Shown here piece after piece: positions 1 to 8,405 of a stretch of 64,000 nt of DNA. Position numbers and translations under genes: made by a program. Position 1 is the stretch's first letter. Every line of letters begins with the position of its first letter. The notes below the pieces were generated by a model. The model was not told the DNA's origin and made no database searches. It saw nothing but the letters and a program-made list of their open reading frames with translations. Source of the stretch: Paraburkholderia bannensis NBRC 103871 (GTDB lineage: Bacteria; Pseudomonadota; Gammaproteobacteria; Burkholderiales; Burkholderiaceae); NCBI RefSeq assembly GCF_000685015.1, contig NZ_BAYA01000015.1:1-64000 (forward strand), in the 5' to 3' direction.

Positions 1-1
1 C

Positions 2-232
2 GCTGCCTGGAACCTGGAACTGGCCGATGGCGGAACCGAACTCACCTACACCTACGACGCCGAACACGAACGCAACGACATCATCGCGCTGCTCAAGAGC
101 CTGGGCGACGCGGGCATCGGCTTCACGGATTTGAAGACGAGCCAGAGTTCGCTGGAGGACATCTTCGTGAGCCTCGTCGGCAAGGATGCGGCGCTCGCGG
201 ACAACGGCAAGGCAAAGGTGAGCGCCAAATGA
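2..232 (+). CDS. ABC transporter ATP-binding protein, C-terminal end only
   Basis: The open frame enters from the left edge and ends at a TGA that overlaps the next ATG (ATGA, 229-232), so the two genes are translationally coupled. The 76 visible residues contain the tail motif SSLEDIFVSLVG, typical of the C-terminal domain of DrrA/YadG-type ATPases that pair with ABC-2 permeases. The nucleotide-binding domain (Walker A and B) lies outside the window. Its role would be to power the membrane partner encoded next. The substrate cannot be told from the sequence. Confidence 0.85.
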   Translation, partial: AAWNLELADGGTELTYTYDAEHERNDIIALLKSLGDAGIGFTDLKTSQSSLEDIFVSLVGKDAALADNGKAKVSAK

Positions 233-990
233 ATATCCACGCAATCCGCGCGATCTATCGCTTCGAAATGGCGCGCACGCGGCGCACGCTGATGCAGAGC
301 ATCGTCGCGCCGGTGATCTCGACTTCGCTGTACTTCATCGTGTTCGGCTCGGCGATCGGCTCGCGCATCAAGGAAGTGAACGGCGTGAGCTACGGCGCGT
401 TCATCGTGCCGGGGCTCATCATGTTGTCGCTGCTGTCCCAGAGCATTTCGAACGCGTCGTTCGGGATTTATTTCCCGCGCTTCACGGGCACGATCTACGA
501 GTTGCTGTCGGCGCCGGTGTCGTATGTCGAAATCGTCATCAGCTATGTGGGTGCGGCGGCGACCAAGTCGGTGCTGCTCGGGCTCATCATCCTCGCCACC
601 GCCGCGCTGTTCGTGCCGATCCAGATTCAGCATCCGTTCTGGATGATCCTGTTCCTGCTGCTGACGGCGATCACGTTCAGCCTGCTCGGCTTCATCATCG
701 GCATCTGGGCCGATAACTTCGAGAAGCTGCAGATCGTGCCGCTGCTCGTGATCACGCCGCTGACGTTTCTTGGCGGCAGTTTCTATTCGGTCGATATGCT
801 GCCGCCCGCGTGGAAGGTGATTACGCTGTTCAACCCGATCGTGTACCTGATCAGCGGCTTCCGCTGGAGCTTTTACGGCCTGGCAGACGTTGCCGTGGGC
901 GTGAGCCTTGGCATGACGGCGGCGTTTCTCGCGTTGTTCGTCGGAATTACCGCCTGGATCTTCAAGACGGGTTACCGGTTAAAGAACTGA
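229..990 (+). CDS. ABC-2 type transporter permease (YadH-like)
   Basis: A 253-residue inner-membrane protein with six hydrophobic segments spread over its length, in the layout of ABC-2 permeases. It resembles E. coli YadH in length and in the conserved C-terminal stretch around residues 183-215 (GGSFYSVDMLPPAWK, then FNPIVYLISGFRW). Its start overlaps the stop of the ATPase gene, so the two form an export pair. A rho-independent terminator follows 22 bp after the stop. The exported substrate is unknown: YadGH homologues are only loosely assigned to export of lipid or polysaccharide-like compounds. Confidence 0.9.
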   Translation: MNIHAIRAIYRFEMARTRRTLMQSIVAPVISTSLYFIVFGSAIGSRIKEVNGVSYGAFIVPGLIMLSLLSQSISNASFGIYFPRFTGTIYELLSAPVSYVEIVISYVGAAATKSVLLGLIILATAALFVPIQIQHPFWMILFLLLTAITFSLLGFIIGIWADNFEKLQIVPLLVITPLTFLGGSFYSVDMLPPAWKVITLFNPIVYLISGFRWSFYGLADVAVGVSLGMTAAFLALFVGITAWIFKTGYRLKN

Positions 991-1011
991 CGGTTTATCG
1001 GCACCCATACG

Positions 1012-1050
1012 AAAACGGGACGCGGCTTCAAAACCGCGTCCCGTTTTTTT
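1012..1050 (+). terminator. Rho-independent terminator of the ABC exporter operon
   Basis: A 14-nt arm (1012-1025, AAAACGGGACGCGG) pairs with the sequence starting at 1034 across an 8-nt loop and is followed by a run of T. It lies directly after the permease gene. Confidence 0.92.
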
Positions 1051-1067
1051 TCGATTACAGCGCGGCC

Positions 1068-1123
1068 ATCACGTGCCGCCAATCACGTGCCGCCAATCAC
1101 GCGCCGCCAATCACGCGCCGCCA
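1068..1123. repeat. Four tandem copies of a 14-bp repeat at the 3' end of a LysR gene
   Basis: The unit ATCACGYGCCGCCA occurs four times head to tail (1068, 1082, 1096, 1110). The rightmost copy encodes the last codons and stop of the LysR gene read on the minus strand, and the other three copies repeat that gene end, each with its own stop triplet. It looks like slippage expansion between two genes that converge. Confidence 0.9.
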
Positions 1124-2031
1124 GCGCGCGCCAGCTCCGCGCTCAGAAAATCGACGAACGCGCGCACGCGCGTCGAAAGCTGGTGCCGCTGCGCGTAGAC
1201 CGCGTAGATATCCGCGCCGGGCGTGCGGTACTCGGGCAGCACGACGACGAGACGGCCGTCCGCGATGTAGTCCTTCACGTCCCACTCCGCGCGCATCAGG
1301 ATGCCGTGCCCTTCGAGCGCCCACTTCACGGCGATCTCGCCATCGTTGGTCGTCAGGTTGCCATTGACGCGAATCGCCTCGTTTTTCGCGTTCGCACCGC
1401 GCTCCGCCGTGAGCCGCCACACGCCATACGCTTCGTCGCCCTGACGAATGCCGATGCAGTTGTGACGCACGAGTTCGTGCGGCGACGCGGGCGTGCCGTG
1501 CTTCGCCAGGTACGCGGGCGCGGCGCACAGCAGACGCCGGTTCGCCGCAAGACGGCGCGCGATCACGCGCGCGTCGGGCGGCTCGCCAAAGCGGATGCAG
1601 ACGTCGAAGCTGTCGTCCGTGAACGGCGGCGGCGTCACCGACAACTGCAACTGCACCGACACCTGAGGATGTTGTGCAACGAAGCGCGAAATCGCCGGGC
1701 CGATATGGCTGCGCCCGAAGCCGAGCGTCGCGTTCACGCGCAGCAAACCGGTCGGGCTGCGCCGCGAACTGCCGAGCAGCTCGCTTAGTTCCTCGACCTG
1801 GTCGAGGATGCGCCTCGCGTGCTCCAGATACACCTCGCCCTCGGGCGTGAGCAGCATGCGCCGCGTCGTGCGGTTGACGAGCGTGACGCCCGCGCGCTGC
1901 TCCATCTGGGTCAGGCGCTTGCTCACCGCGGCAGGCGTGAGGCCGAGTTCGCGCGCGGCGGCGCTCAGGCTGCCACAGGCCGCAAGCGTCGAAAAGAAGC
2001 CGAGATCGGCTGGGGAGACCACTTCAGTCAC
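1111..2031 (-). CDS. LysR-family regulator next to the tartrate genes (TtdR/DmlR-like)
   Basis: A 306-residue LysR regulator: winged HTH at about residues 8-66 (LSAAARELGLTPAAVSKRL) and a co-inducer domain from about 92. It starts with GTG at 2031. It diverges from a tartrate-type MFS transporter with tartrate dehydratase beyond it, and E. coli TtdR is a LysR activator of ttdAB, so control of tartrate or a related dicarboxylate is the likely job. The repeated element at 2038-2107 and 3629-3698 is the best candidate operator. Assignment to the tartrate genes is inferred from position. Confidence 0.88.
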   Translation of the reverse strand: MTEVVSPADLGFFSTLAACGSLSAAARELGLTPAAVSKRLTQMEQRAGVTLVNRTTRRMLLTPEGEVYLEHARRILDQVEELSELLGSSRRSPTGLLRVNATLGFGRSHIGPAISRFVAQHPQVSVQLQLSVTPPPFTDDSFDVCIRFGEPPDARVIARRLAANRRLLCAAPAYLAKHGTPASPHELVRHNCIGIRQGDEAYGVWRLTAERGANAKNEAIRVNGNLTTNDGEIAVKWALEGHGILMRAEWDVKDYIADGRLVVVLPEYRTPGADIYAVYAQRHQLSTRVRAFVDFLSAELARAGGA

Positions 2032-2037
2032 GGCGCC

Positions 2038-2107
2038 ATCTTTAAGTTCAAGTTAATGATGGATTAAGTCTAGCACCGGTTACAGCACTCCAGGTTCGGT
2101 AAAGTGC
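2038..2107 (+). promoter_or_regulatory. Promoter/operator element, copy 1, upstream of the tartrate transporter
   Basis: This 70-bp stretch aligns without gaps to 3629-3698, upstream of ttdA (52 of 70 positions identical by my hand count). The conserved blocks are ATCTTTAA, GATGGATT, CCGGTTACAGC and GGTAAAGTGC. It lies between the divergent LysR gene and the transporter. The repeat in the same register upstream of two functionally linked units marks it as a shared regulatory site, presumably for the adjacent LysR protein. Confidence 0.75.
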
Positions 2108-2207
2108 CTCCCATCAAGCACTCAGATGAAGTGACGAGACCGGACACTCACGCACGGCGCCCGACCATTCCAGAACAAAACGGGCGCCTTCCCCAAGGTG
2201 GAGACAT

Positions 2208-3524
2208 ATGCAGACTCATCCCGAACTCGAAGCGCGCGTCTCGCGCAAGCTCATGTGGCGAATCATTCCCTTCGTCATGCTGCTGTATTTCGTCAGTTTT
2301 CTCGATCGCGTCAATGTGGGTTTTGCCGCCCTGTCGATGAACAAGGCGATTGGCCTGTCGCCGAGCGCATTTGGACTCGGCGGCGGCCTGTTCTTCATCG
2401 GCTACTTTCTGTGCGAAGTGCCGTCGAACCTGATCCTGCACCGCGTGGGCGCGCGCATCTGGATCGCGCGCGTGATGATTACGTGGGGCATTGTTTCCGG
2501 CATTTCGGCGTTCGTGATCGGCCCGAAAAGCTTTTACGTGCTGCGCTTCCTGCTGGGCGTCGCCGAAGCGGGCTTTTTCCCCGGCATCATCCTGTACCTG
2601 AGCCTGTGGTTCCCGGCCCGCCAGCGCGCCGTGGCCGCCGCGTGGTTCATGGCCGCCGCTCCGCTGTCCACGGCGATCGGCTCGCCGATCTCGGGCGCGA
2701 TCATGCAGTTGCCCTCGGTGCTGGGCCTGGCCGACTGGCAGATGCTCTACGTCATCGAAGCCGTGCCTGCGGTGGTGCTGGGCTTCGTCGTGCTGCGCCG
2801 CCTGACCGACAGCCCGAAGCAAGCCACATGGCTCGCCGAAGACGAACGCAGCTGGCTCATCGCAAAGCTGCAAAAGGAAGCGAGCGAACGCGCCAGCCAC
2901 TCGGGACACACGGCGGGTGCGCTGAGCGCGCTGCGCGACCCACGCGTGCTGGCGCTGGCGCTGATTTACTTCGGCACGTCGGCGGGCCTGTACACGCTCG
3001 GATTGTGGGCGCCGCTCATCATTCGCCAATATGGCTTCAGCGCGTTCGAGACCGGCCTGCTCAACGGCGTGCCCAGCCTGGTCGCGATGCTGGCGATGAT
3101 TGTGTGGGCGCGCAGTTCGGATCGCACGGGAGAGCGCACCTGGCACGTCATCATCCCTTGCGTGCTGGCCTGCGTCGGCTTCATCTTCGCGGGACAGGCG
3201 ACGACCGCGATGTTCGTGATCGGCGCACTCGTGCTCGTGAACGTGGGGATCAGCGCGGCAAAAGCGCCGCTCTGGGCGATGCCGAGCATGTTCCTGTCCG
3301 GCGCCGGCGCGGCGGCAGGCATTGCGATGATCAATTCGCTCGGCAACCTGGGCGGCTTCGTCGGGCCGGCCGTGATCGGGTGGCTGAAAAACGAAACAGG
3401 CAGCTATGCGGCGGGGCTTTACGTCGTCGCGGCGACGCTGGCGGTGTCGTCTATCGTGACACTGCTGTTGAGCCGGCGCGCAAGCACCGATGCCGTCATG
3501 ACGCAGGTTCGCCACGACCACTGA
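2208..3524 (+). CDS. MFS transporter, ACS family, tartrate/dicarboxylate type (TtuB-like)
   Basis: A 438-residue, 12-helix major facilitator with the anion:cation symporter signature near the N-terminus (FLDRVNVGFAALSMNK, about residues 31-46), which is common to TtuB tartrate and phthalate permeases. The start at 2208 follows an AAGGTGGA ribosome site at 2195-2202. It probably imports the substrate of the tartrate dehydratase encoded downstream. It has its own hairpin terminator at 3556 and its own copy of the regulatory element, so it is a separate transcription unit from ttdAB. Substrate is inferred from context. Confidence 0.88.
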   Translation: MQTHPELEARVSRKLMWRIIPFVMLLYFVSFLDRVNVGFAALSMNKAIGLSPSAFGLGGGLFFIGYFLCEVPSNLILHRVGARIWIARVMITWGIVSGISAFVIGPKSFYVLRFLLGVAEAGFFPGIILYLSLWFPARQRAVAAAWFMAAAPLSTAIGSPISGAIMQLPSVLGLADWQMLYVIEAVPAVVLGFVVLRRLTDSPKQATWLAEDERSWLIAKLQKEASERASHSGHTAGALSALRDPRVLALALIYFGTSAGLYTLGLWAPLIIRQYGFSAFETGLLNGVPSLVAMLAMIVWARSSDRTGERTWHVIIPCVLACVGFIFAGQATTAMFVIGALVLVNVGISAAKAPLWAMPSMFLSGAGAAAGIAMINSLGNLGGFVGPAVIGWLKNETGSYAAGLYVVAATLAVSSIVTLLLSRRASTDAVMTQVRHDH

Positions 3525-3555
3525 TCGATTTTTAAGACGCAGTATTCAGGAATGC

Positions 3556-3588
3556 AGAAGGAGTGCCCACGCGGCACTCCTTCTGTCG
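3556..3588 (+). terminator. Hairpin terminator between the transporter and ttdA
   Basis: A perfect 12-bp stem (3556-3567, AGAAGGAGTGCC, with 3573-3584) closes a 5-nt loop. The tail is T-poor (GTCGTTT), so it may be imperfect, but it separates the transporter from ttdA. Confidence 0.7.
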
Positions 3589-3628
3589 TTTACGGCGGCG
3601 ATTTTCACAAGCCGATCACGGCGATTCA

Positions 3629-3698
3629 ATCTTTAACTTCTAATCAAAGATGGATTGAATTTCGGCCCGGTTACAGCGTTTTCAGTTAGGTAAAGTGC
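3629..3698 (+). promoter_or_regulatory. Promoter/operator element, copy 2, upstream of ttdA
   Basis: This is the second copy of the element at 2038-2107, in identical register over 70 bp with no gaps. CCGGTTACAGC and GGTAAAGTGC are invariant. It ends 90 bp before the ttdA start. With the upstream terminator it makes ttdAB an independently transcribed but co-controlled unit. Confidence 0.75.
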
Positions 3699-3787
3699 TC
3701 ACAGATCGAATGCTTTTGACCGACCCGAAGACGTCGCGCATTGGCGATCTGCCAACTCACCCCACAGTCACAGTATCAGGAGAAATC

Positions 3788-4687
3788 GTGGACAAGGAAT
3801 CGAGTATCCAGTCCCTGACCGACACGATGGCCAAATTCACGGCCTATATCGGCAAGCGCCTGCCGAAGGACGTGAAGGCCAAGCTGTCCGAACTTCGCAC
3901 GATGGAGACGAACCCGCTCGCGAAGTCGGTCTACGACTCCATGCACGGCAATCAGGAAGCCGCCGACAAGCTTAACCGCCCGAGCTGCCAGGACACCGGC
4001 GTGATCCAGTACTTCGTCGAAGCGGGCGCGCATTTCCCGCTGCTTGGCGAGCTTGAGGAGATCCTGCGCGGCGCGACCGAAGGCGCGACGAAGCTCGGCC
4101 CGCTGCGCCACAACGCCGTCGAGACCTTCGACGAAAAGAACACGGGAACCAACACCGGCACGCAGATTCCCTGGCTCGACTGGCGCATCGTGCCGGAGAA
4201 AGACAGCTGCACGATCGACGTCTACATGGCGGGCGGCGGCTGCACGCTGCCGGGCGCGGCCAAGGTGTTGATGCCGGGCCAGGGCTACGAAGGCGTGGCC
4301 GAATTCGTCATGGACGTGATCACCGAACGCGGCGTGAACGCCTGCCCGCCGTTGCTGGTTGGCGTGGGCGTGTCGACGTCGGTGGAAACAGCGGCGCGAC
4401 TGTCCAAGCTCGCGATCCTGCGCCCCGTCGATTCGAAGAGCGACAACCCGCGCGCGGCGCTGATGGAAGAACTGCTCGAACAGGGCCTCAACGAAGTCGG
4501 CATCGGCCCGCAAGGTCTCACGGGCAACCACAGCGTGATGGGCGTGAACATCGAATCGTCGGCGCGCCATCCGTCCACCATCGGCGTGGCCATCAATACC
4601 GGCTGCTGGGCGCATCGTCGCGGCAAGATCCGCATCAACGCCGACCTGTCCTACGAAATTCTTTCCCACGAAGGGGTGGTGCTGTGA
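3788..4687 (+). CDS. ttdA: L(+)-tartrate dehydratase, alpha subunit
   Basis: A 299-residue class I fumarase-type alpha subunit that matches E. coli TtdA in length and sequence. The three iron-sulfur cysteine contexts are visible: NRPSCQDTG, GGGCTLPG and NTGCWAHRR, so it should carry a labile [4Fe-4S] cluster. With TtdB it converts L-tartrate to oxaloacetate in the cytoplasm. I chose the GTG at 3788 because CAGGAGA precedes it at 3778; longer in-frame starts upstream lie in the promoter region. It overlaps ttdB by 4 bp. A two-subunit fumarase role cannot be excluded, but the transporter and LysR context favour tartrate. Confidence 0.92.
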   Translation: MDKESSIQSLTDTMAKFTAYIGKRLPKDVKAKLSELRTMETNPLAKSVYDSMHGNQEAADKLNRPSCQDTGVIQYFVEAGAHFPLLGELEEILRGATEGATKLGPLRHNAVETFDEKNTGTNTGTQIPWLDWRIVPEKDSCTIDVYMAGGGCTLPGAAKVLMPGQGYEGVAEFVMDVITERGVNACPPLLVGVGVSTSVETAARLSKLAILRPVDSKSDNPRAALMEELLEQGLNEVGIGPQGLTGNHSVMGVNIESSARHPSTIGVAINTGCWAHRRGKIRINADLSYEILSHEGVVL

Positions 4688-5292
4688 AGAAGGTGCTTAC
4701 GACTCCCATCAAGTCCGAAGATCTTGAGGATCTGAACGTCGGCGACGTCGTCTACCTGACGGGCCGGCTCGTCACCTGCCGCGACGTGGCGCACCGCCGC
4801 CTGATCGAACAGGGCCGCGAACTGCCCGTGAATCTGGAAGGCGGCGCGATCTTTCACGCGGGCCCGATCGTGCGCAAGAAGGACGACGGCAGCTTCGAGA
4901 TGGTCTCCATCGGCCCGACGACCAGCATGCGCATGGAGAAGTTCGAGCGCGAGTTCATCGAGCAGACGGGCGTGAAACTGATCGTCGGCAAGGGCGGCAT
5001 GGGGCCGGAGACGGCCGCGGGCTGCCAGGAGCACAAGGCCGTGCACGCGATTTTCCCTGGCGGCTGCGCAGTGCTCGCGGCCACGCTGGTCGAGGAAATC
5101 GAAGGCGCCGAATGGCAGGATCTGGGCATGCCGGAAACGCTCTGGATCAATCGCGTGCGCGAATTCGGGCCGCTGATCATCTCGATCGACACCAAAGGCA
5201 ATAACCTGATCCAGCAGAACAAGACCGTGTTCAACGAGAAGAAGAAGCCGATTCTCGATCGCATCAGCAAGGAACTCAGCTTTATCAAGTGA
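4684..5292 (+). CDS. ttdB: L(+)-tartrate dehydratase, beta subunit
   Basis: A 202-residue beta subunit, almost the same length as E. coli TtdB (201), with the family core LVTCRDVAHRRLIE, AIFHAGPIVRK and GKGGMGPET. It forms the swivelling half of the active site and needs TtdA to work. The GTG start at 4684 overlaps the ttdA stop (GTGA), which implies translational coupling. An intrinsic terminator follows. The ORF is intact. Confidence 0.93.
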   Translation: MKKVLTTPIKSEDLEDLNVGDVVYLTGRLVTCRDVAHRRLIEQGRELPVNLEGGAIFHAGPIVRKKDDGSFEMVSIGPTTSMRMEKFEREFIEQTGVKLIVGKGGMGPETAAGCQEHKAVHAIFPGGCAVLAATLVEEIEGAEWQDLGMPETLWINRVREFGPLIISIDTKGNNLIQQNKTVFNEKKKPILDRISKELSFIK

Positions 5293-5342
5293 GTCCCTTC
5301 AAGGCACTGTGCGGGGTTTCGAGCGGGAAATCTTCGCACCAT

Positions 5343-5387
5343 GCACAAGCGGCGCCGTGTGGATGCACGGCGCCGCTTTTTTTGTGC
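5343..5387 (+). terminator. Rho-independent terminator of ttdAB
   Basis: The stem GCGGCGCCGTG (5349-5359) pairs with 5366-5376 and is followed by seven T. Outer bases GCACAA/TTGTGC can extend it. It also lies past the 3' end of the convergent RpiR gene. Confidence 0.93.
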
Positions 5388-5410
5388 TTCGCGTCGGGAT
5401 CAGGACACGG

Positions 5411-6271
5411 TCATGGCACATACGCGCCGCGCGCATTGAGCGAGCGTTCGGCTTCTTCCAGGTGCGCCACCGCGCCCGAACCTTCCAGCGCCAGCAGATG
5501 CGCGACCAGCGATTCGGCCAGCGCCGTCGCCGCCACCAGCGACGGGAAAAACGACGGGCTTTCGTGCGTGAAAATCAGCACCTTTTCGGCGTTCAGCGCG
5601 ATGGGCGACACGGCGCTATCGGTAATCGCGATCAGCTTGCTGCCCTTTTCGAGCGCGGCTTCGGCCACGCGCACGGCCTCGACGGAATACGGCGCGAAGC
5701 TGACCACGATCGTCGCGCTATCGCGTTCGATGCCGAGCAACTGCATCTCCAGCGTGCCCGCCTCGCCGCCGAGCAGCGACACCGCCGGCCTGAACAGGCG
5801 ATAGCCGTACACGAGGCCGAACGCCACCGCATAGCACGAACGGAAGCCCGCCACGTGCACGTGTCTGGCCTTCTTCAGCACGCGCGCGGCTTCGACCATC
5901 GCGCGTGCGTTGTGCGCGGAGCTGGCGTCCAGGTTGTGCTGCTGCGCGGTGAGCAGGTCGCGTGCGAGCGCATCCTTCGCGCTGCCCGCAACCAGCGAGC
6001 GAGCGCGGCTCGACAGCGGCTCGGGACGCGTGCGCACGCGCGCGACGAACAGGTCGCGCAACTCGTTCCAGCCCGGAAAGCCAAGCTGTTGCGAGAGCCG
6101 CACGAGCGAAGCGGGCTGCACCTGGGCGCGCTCCGCGACCTTGCGCATCGACGACACGGCGACTTCGTCGGGATGGTCGAGCAGGAAGGCCGCGCCGGTC
6201 TGGAATTGCGGACTCAGTTCGGCGAAACGCGCGCGAATGAGCGCGGCGAGCTGATCGAAGCTTTCAGGCAT
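5411..6271 (-). CDS. MurR/RpiR-family transcriptional regulator
   Basis: A 286-residue regulator: N-terminal HTH (about 35-75, SSMRKVAERAQVQPASLVRLS) and a C-terminal SIS sugar-isomerase-fold sensor domain (about 120-255, with HVHVAGFRSCYAVAF and FAPYSVEAVRVAE). Such proteins sense phosphosugars or related metabolites. It converges on ttdAB and has no obvious partner gene, so its target is unknown. I chose the ATG at 6271, which matches the family N-terminus. An in-frame ATG at 6310 is possible, and neither start has a clear ribosome site. Confidence 0.87.
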   Translation of the reverse strand: MPESFDQLAALIRARFAELSPQFQTGAAFLLDHPDEVAVSSMRKVAERAQVQPASLVRLSQQLGFPGWNELRDLFVARVRTRPEPLSSRARSLVAGSAKDALARDLLTAQQHNLDASSAHNARAMVEAARVLKKARHVHVAGFRSCYAVAFGLVYGYRLFRPAVSLLGGEAGTLEMQLLGIERDSATIVVSFAPYSVEAVRVAEAALEKGSKLIAITDSAVSPIALNAEKVLIFTHESPSFFPSLVAATALAESLVAHLLALEGSGAVAHLEEAERSLNARGAYVP

Positions 6272-6442
6272 GTCGATGGGCGGAAGGAACCGGACAGTGG
6301 ACGACAACAAATGTTACCACTGGTGTTGCGGGGTGTTGCCGTTTATGGGTTGTCCTGGTGAGTTGCTCTCCCGCCGCGTATTCGCTACATTCCGCCATGC
6401 ATCGTCCCTGCGCTCTGGCGCAAACTGACTCCCCAATCGCGC

Positions 6443-7045
6443 ATGCCCGTCATCACCTCATCCTCCGGCGCCACCCGCAGTTCGCTCTTCGAGCAGCTTA
6501 AGGCGCGCGTCGTCCTGCTCGGGCTGTTCGTCGGCTCGATGTGGGTGACGTTTCTCTTATCGGTTGCGCTGCCGTTCCTACATCTCAACCGTCTTGGCGT
6601 CGTGCCGCGCACGTTCAGCGGCCTGCGCGGCATCCTCTTCGCGCCATGGCTGCACGCGAGCTTTCTCCACATCATGTCGAATACGCCTGGCCTGCTGGTG
6701 CTCGGCTGGCTGTGCATGTGGCCGCGCATCGCCCACTTCTGGCAGGCCACAATCGGCGGGATGCTAGGTGCGGGGCTGTGCGCATGGCTATTTGGCGCGA
6801 CGTATTCGGTACACATCGGTGCGAGCGGCGTCGTCTTCGGCTACGCGGGTTATCTCATCGCCTACGGCTTCTATAGCCGCAAGTTCGTCCCTACGCTCAT
6901 CGCCCTCTTCGTCGCAGGCAGTTACGGCATCAGCATGTTTTATGGCGTGCTCCCCCTGACGCCGGGCGTCTCCTGGCAAAGCCATCTAGGCGGCCTGGCA
7001 GGCGGCATTTTCGCGGCGAAGTTATTTCACCAGAAGTCTGCGTAG
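6443..7045 (+). CDS. Rhomboid-family intramembrane serine protease
   Basis: A 200-residue six-helix membrane protein with a complete rhomboid active site. The oxyanion/helix-2 motif is HASFLHIMSN (H71, H76, N80), the nucleophile is S128 in GASG, and the general base is H181 in QSHLGG. It should cleave transmembrane segments of client proteins in the inner membrane. It is a single gene, diverging from the RpiR gene upstream, with no clear operon partner. The substrate is unknown. Bacterial homologues of this short form are often in membrane protein quality control. Confidence 0.9.
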   Translation: MPVITSSSGATRSSLFEQLKARVVLLGLFVGSMWVTFLLSVALPFLHLNRLGVVPRTFSGLRGILFAPWLHASFLHIMSNTPGLLVLGWLCMWPRIAHFWQATIGGMLGAGLCAWLFGATYSVHIGASGVVFGYAGYLIAYGFYSRKFVPTLIALFVAGSYGISMFYGVLPLTPGVSWQSHLGGLAGGIFAAKLFHQKSA

Positions 7046-7079
7046 CGGCTTTGTGAACGATTCCGGGCCGCCCCGCCTG

Positions 7080-7109
7080 CACTCACAAGCACTCACAAGC
7101 ACTCACAAG
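7080..7109. repeat. Three tandem copies of a 10-bp repeat
   Basis: CACTCACAAG is repeated three times exactly, about 130 bp upstream of the old yellow enzyme gene. A near-integral helical period could align protein sites, but slippage is the simpler explanation. Confidence 0.85.
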
Positions 7110-7237
7110 CGGCGCACAGCATTGCGCGGATTCGATTTTCAAACCGGGCTGAATAATCTTTCAACGTCGGGGCGTATTCGCAGACCCGCACTGCGGCCAG
7201 AGAATGGCGGACATCTCAACGAAACGAGTTGCCCAAC

Positions 7238-8353
7238 ATGTCCACCCGTCATTTGTTCACGCCGATTGAATTCAACGGCCGCACGCTCGACCATCGCGTC
7301 GCGCTGGCTCCCATGACCCGCGCGCGCAGCACGCAGCCCGGCGACACGCCGAATGCCACCAACGCCCGCTACTACGCCCAGCGCGCAAGCGCCGCCCTGA
7401 TCGTCACCGAGGCGACGCAGATCTCGCCGCAAGGCAAGGGCTATTCGTTCACGCCCGGCATCTACAACGACGAGCAGGTGGCGGGCTGGCGTCTCGTCAC
7501 CGACGCCGTCCACGCCGAAGGCGGCACGATCTTCCTCCAGCTCTGGCACGTTGGCCGCATGTCGCATCCCGACTTCCACGACGGCGCGCTGCCGGTCGCC
7601 CCCTCGGCGATCCCGTTCGAAGGACAGATCTGGAAGGTCGACCCGGCCACCGGCGTGGGCGCGATGGTCGACTGCCCGACGCCGCGCGCCCTCACGACCG
7701 CCGAGGTGCGGCAGATCGTCGAAGACTTCCGCCTCGCCGCGCGACGCGCACGCGAAGCAGGGTTCGACGGCGTGGAAGTGCACGGCGCGAACGGCTACCT
7801 GATCGATCAATTCCTGCGCACGACCTCGAATCAGCGCGACGACGAATACGGCGGCTCGCGCGAAAACCGCCTGCGTTTCCTGCGTGAAGTGATCGATGCG
7901 ATTGCCGGTGAAATCGGCGCCGAACGCACCGCGATCCGGCTCGCGCCGTTTCTCACCGCGCGCGGCATGGCCTGCCCCGACATCCTGCCGACCATGCTTG
8001 AAGCCGCAAGCTTCCTGCAATCGCGCGGCATCGCTTACCTGCACCTGGTCGAAGCGGACTGGGACGATGCGCCCGAATTCACCGAAGCGTTCCGCCGCGA
8101 TATTCGCGCGCGCTTTACGCGGCCGATTATCGTCGCGGGCAGCTACGACGTCGCGAAAGCGAACTGGGTGCTCGGGCAGGGTTACGCCGATCTGGTCGCC
8201 TTCGGCCGGCCCTTCGTGGCCAACCCTGACCTGCCGGCGCGCCTGGCCAACGACTGGCCGCTCGCCGAACTCGACCCGGCCACGCTGTTCGGCGGCGACG
8301 CGCGCGGCTATACGGACTACCCGGCGTGGTCGGAGGAAACGCTTGAAGCGTAA
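7238..8353 (+). CDS. Old yellow enzyme family alkene reductase (NemA-like)
   Basis: A 371-residue FMN-dependent TIM-barrel NAD(P)H oxidoreductase. Family marks are LAPMTRARS near the N-terminus, FLQLWHVGR (about 97-105), the catalytic HGANGYLIDQFL (about 183-194) and VAFGRPFVANPDL near the C-terminus. It reduces activated C=C bonds of enones, maleimides or nitro compounds in the cytoplasm. The ATG at 7238 gives the family N-terminus; a TTG at 7229 is less likely. The start of an MFS exporter lies on the opposite strand further on and converges on it. Confidence 0.93.
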   Translation: MSTRHLFTPIEFNGRTLDHRVALAPMTRARSTQPGDTPNATNARYYAQRASAALIVTEATQISPQGKGYSFTPGIYNDEQVAGWRLVTDAVHAEGGTIFLQLWHVGRMSHPDFHDGALPVAPSAIPFEGQIWKVDPATGVGAMVDCPTPRALTTAEVRQIVEDFRLAARRAREAGFDGVEVHGANGYLIDQFLRTTSNQRDDEYGGSRENRLRFLREVIDAIAGEIGAERTAIRLAPFLTARGMACPDILPTMLEAASFLQSRGIAYLHLVEADWDDAPEFTEAFRRDIRARFTRPIIVAGSYDVAKANWVLGQGYADLVAFGRPFVANPDLPARLANDWPLAELDPATLFGGDARGYTDYPAWSEETLEA

Positions 8354-8405
8354 TTGTTGAGTTGCATGGGCAGACGCCCCAACGCGTCGACGGCAATCCA
8401 GGCCG

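Noticed and set aside
2148..3521. Long minus-strand frame (457 codons) opposite the MFS transporter
   Set aside because: Composition is Arg/His/Gln-rich, typical of an antisense shadow in high-GC DNA; the plus-strand transporter is clearly the gene.
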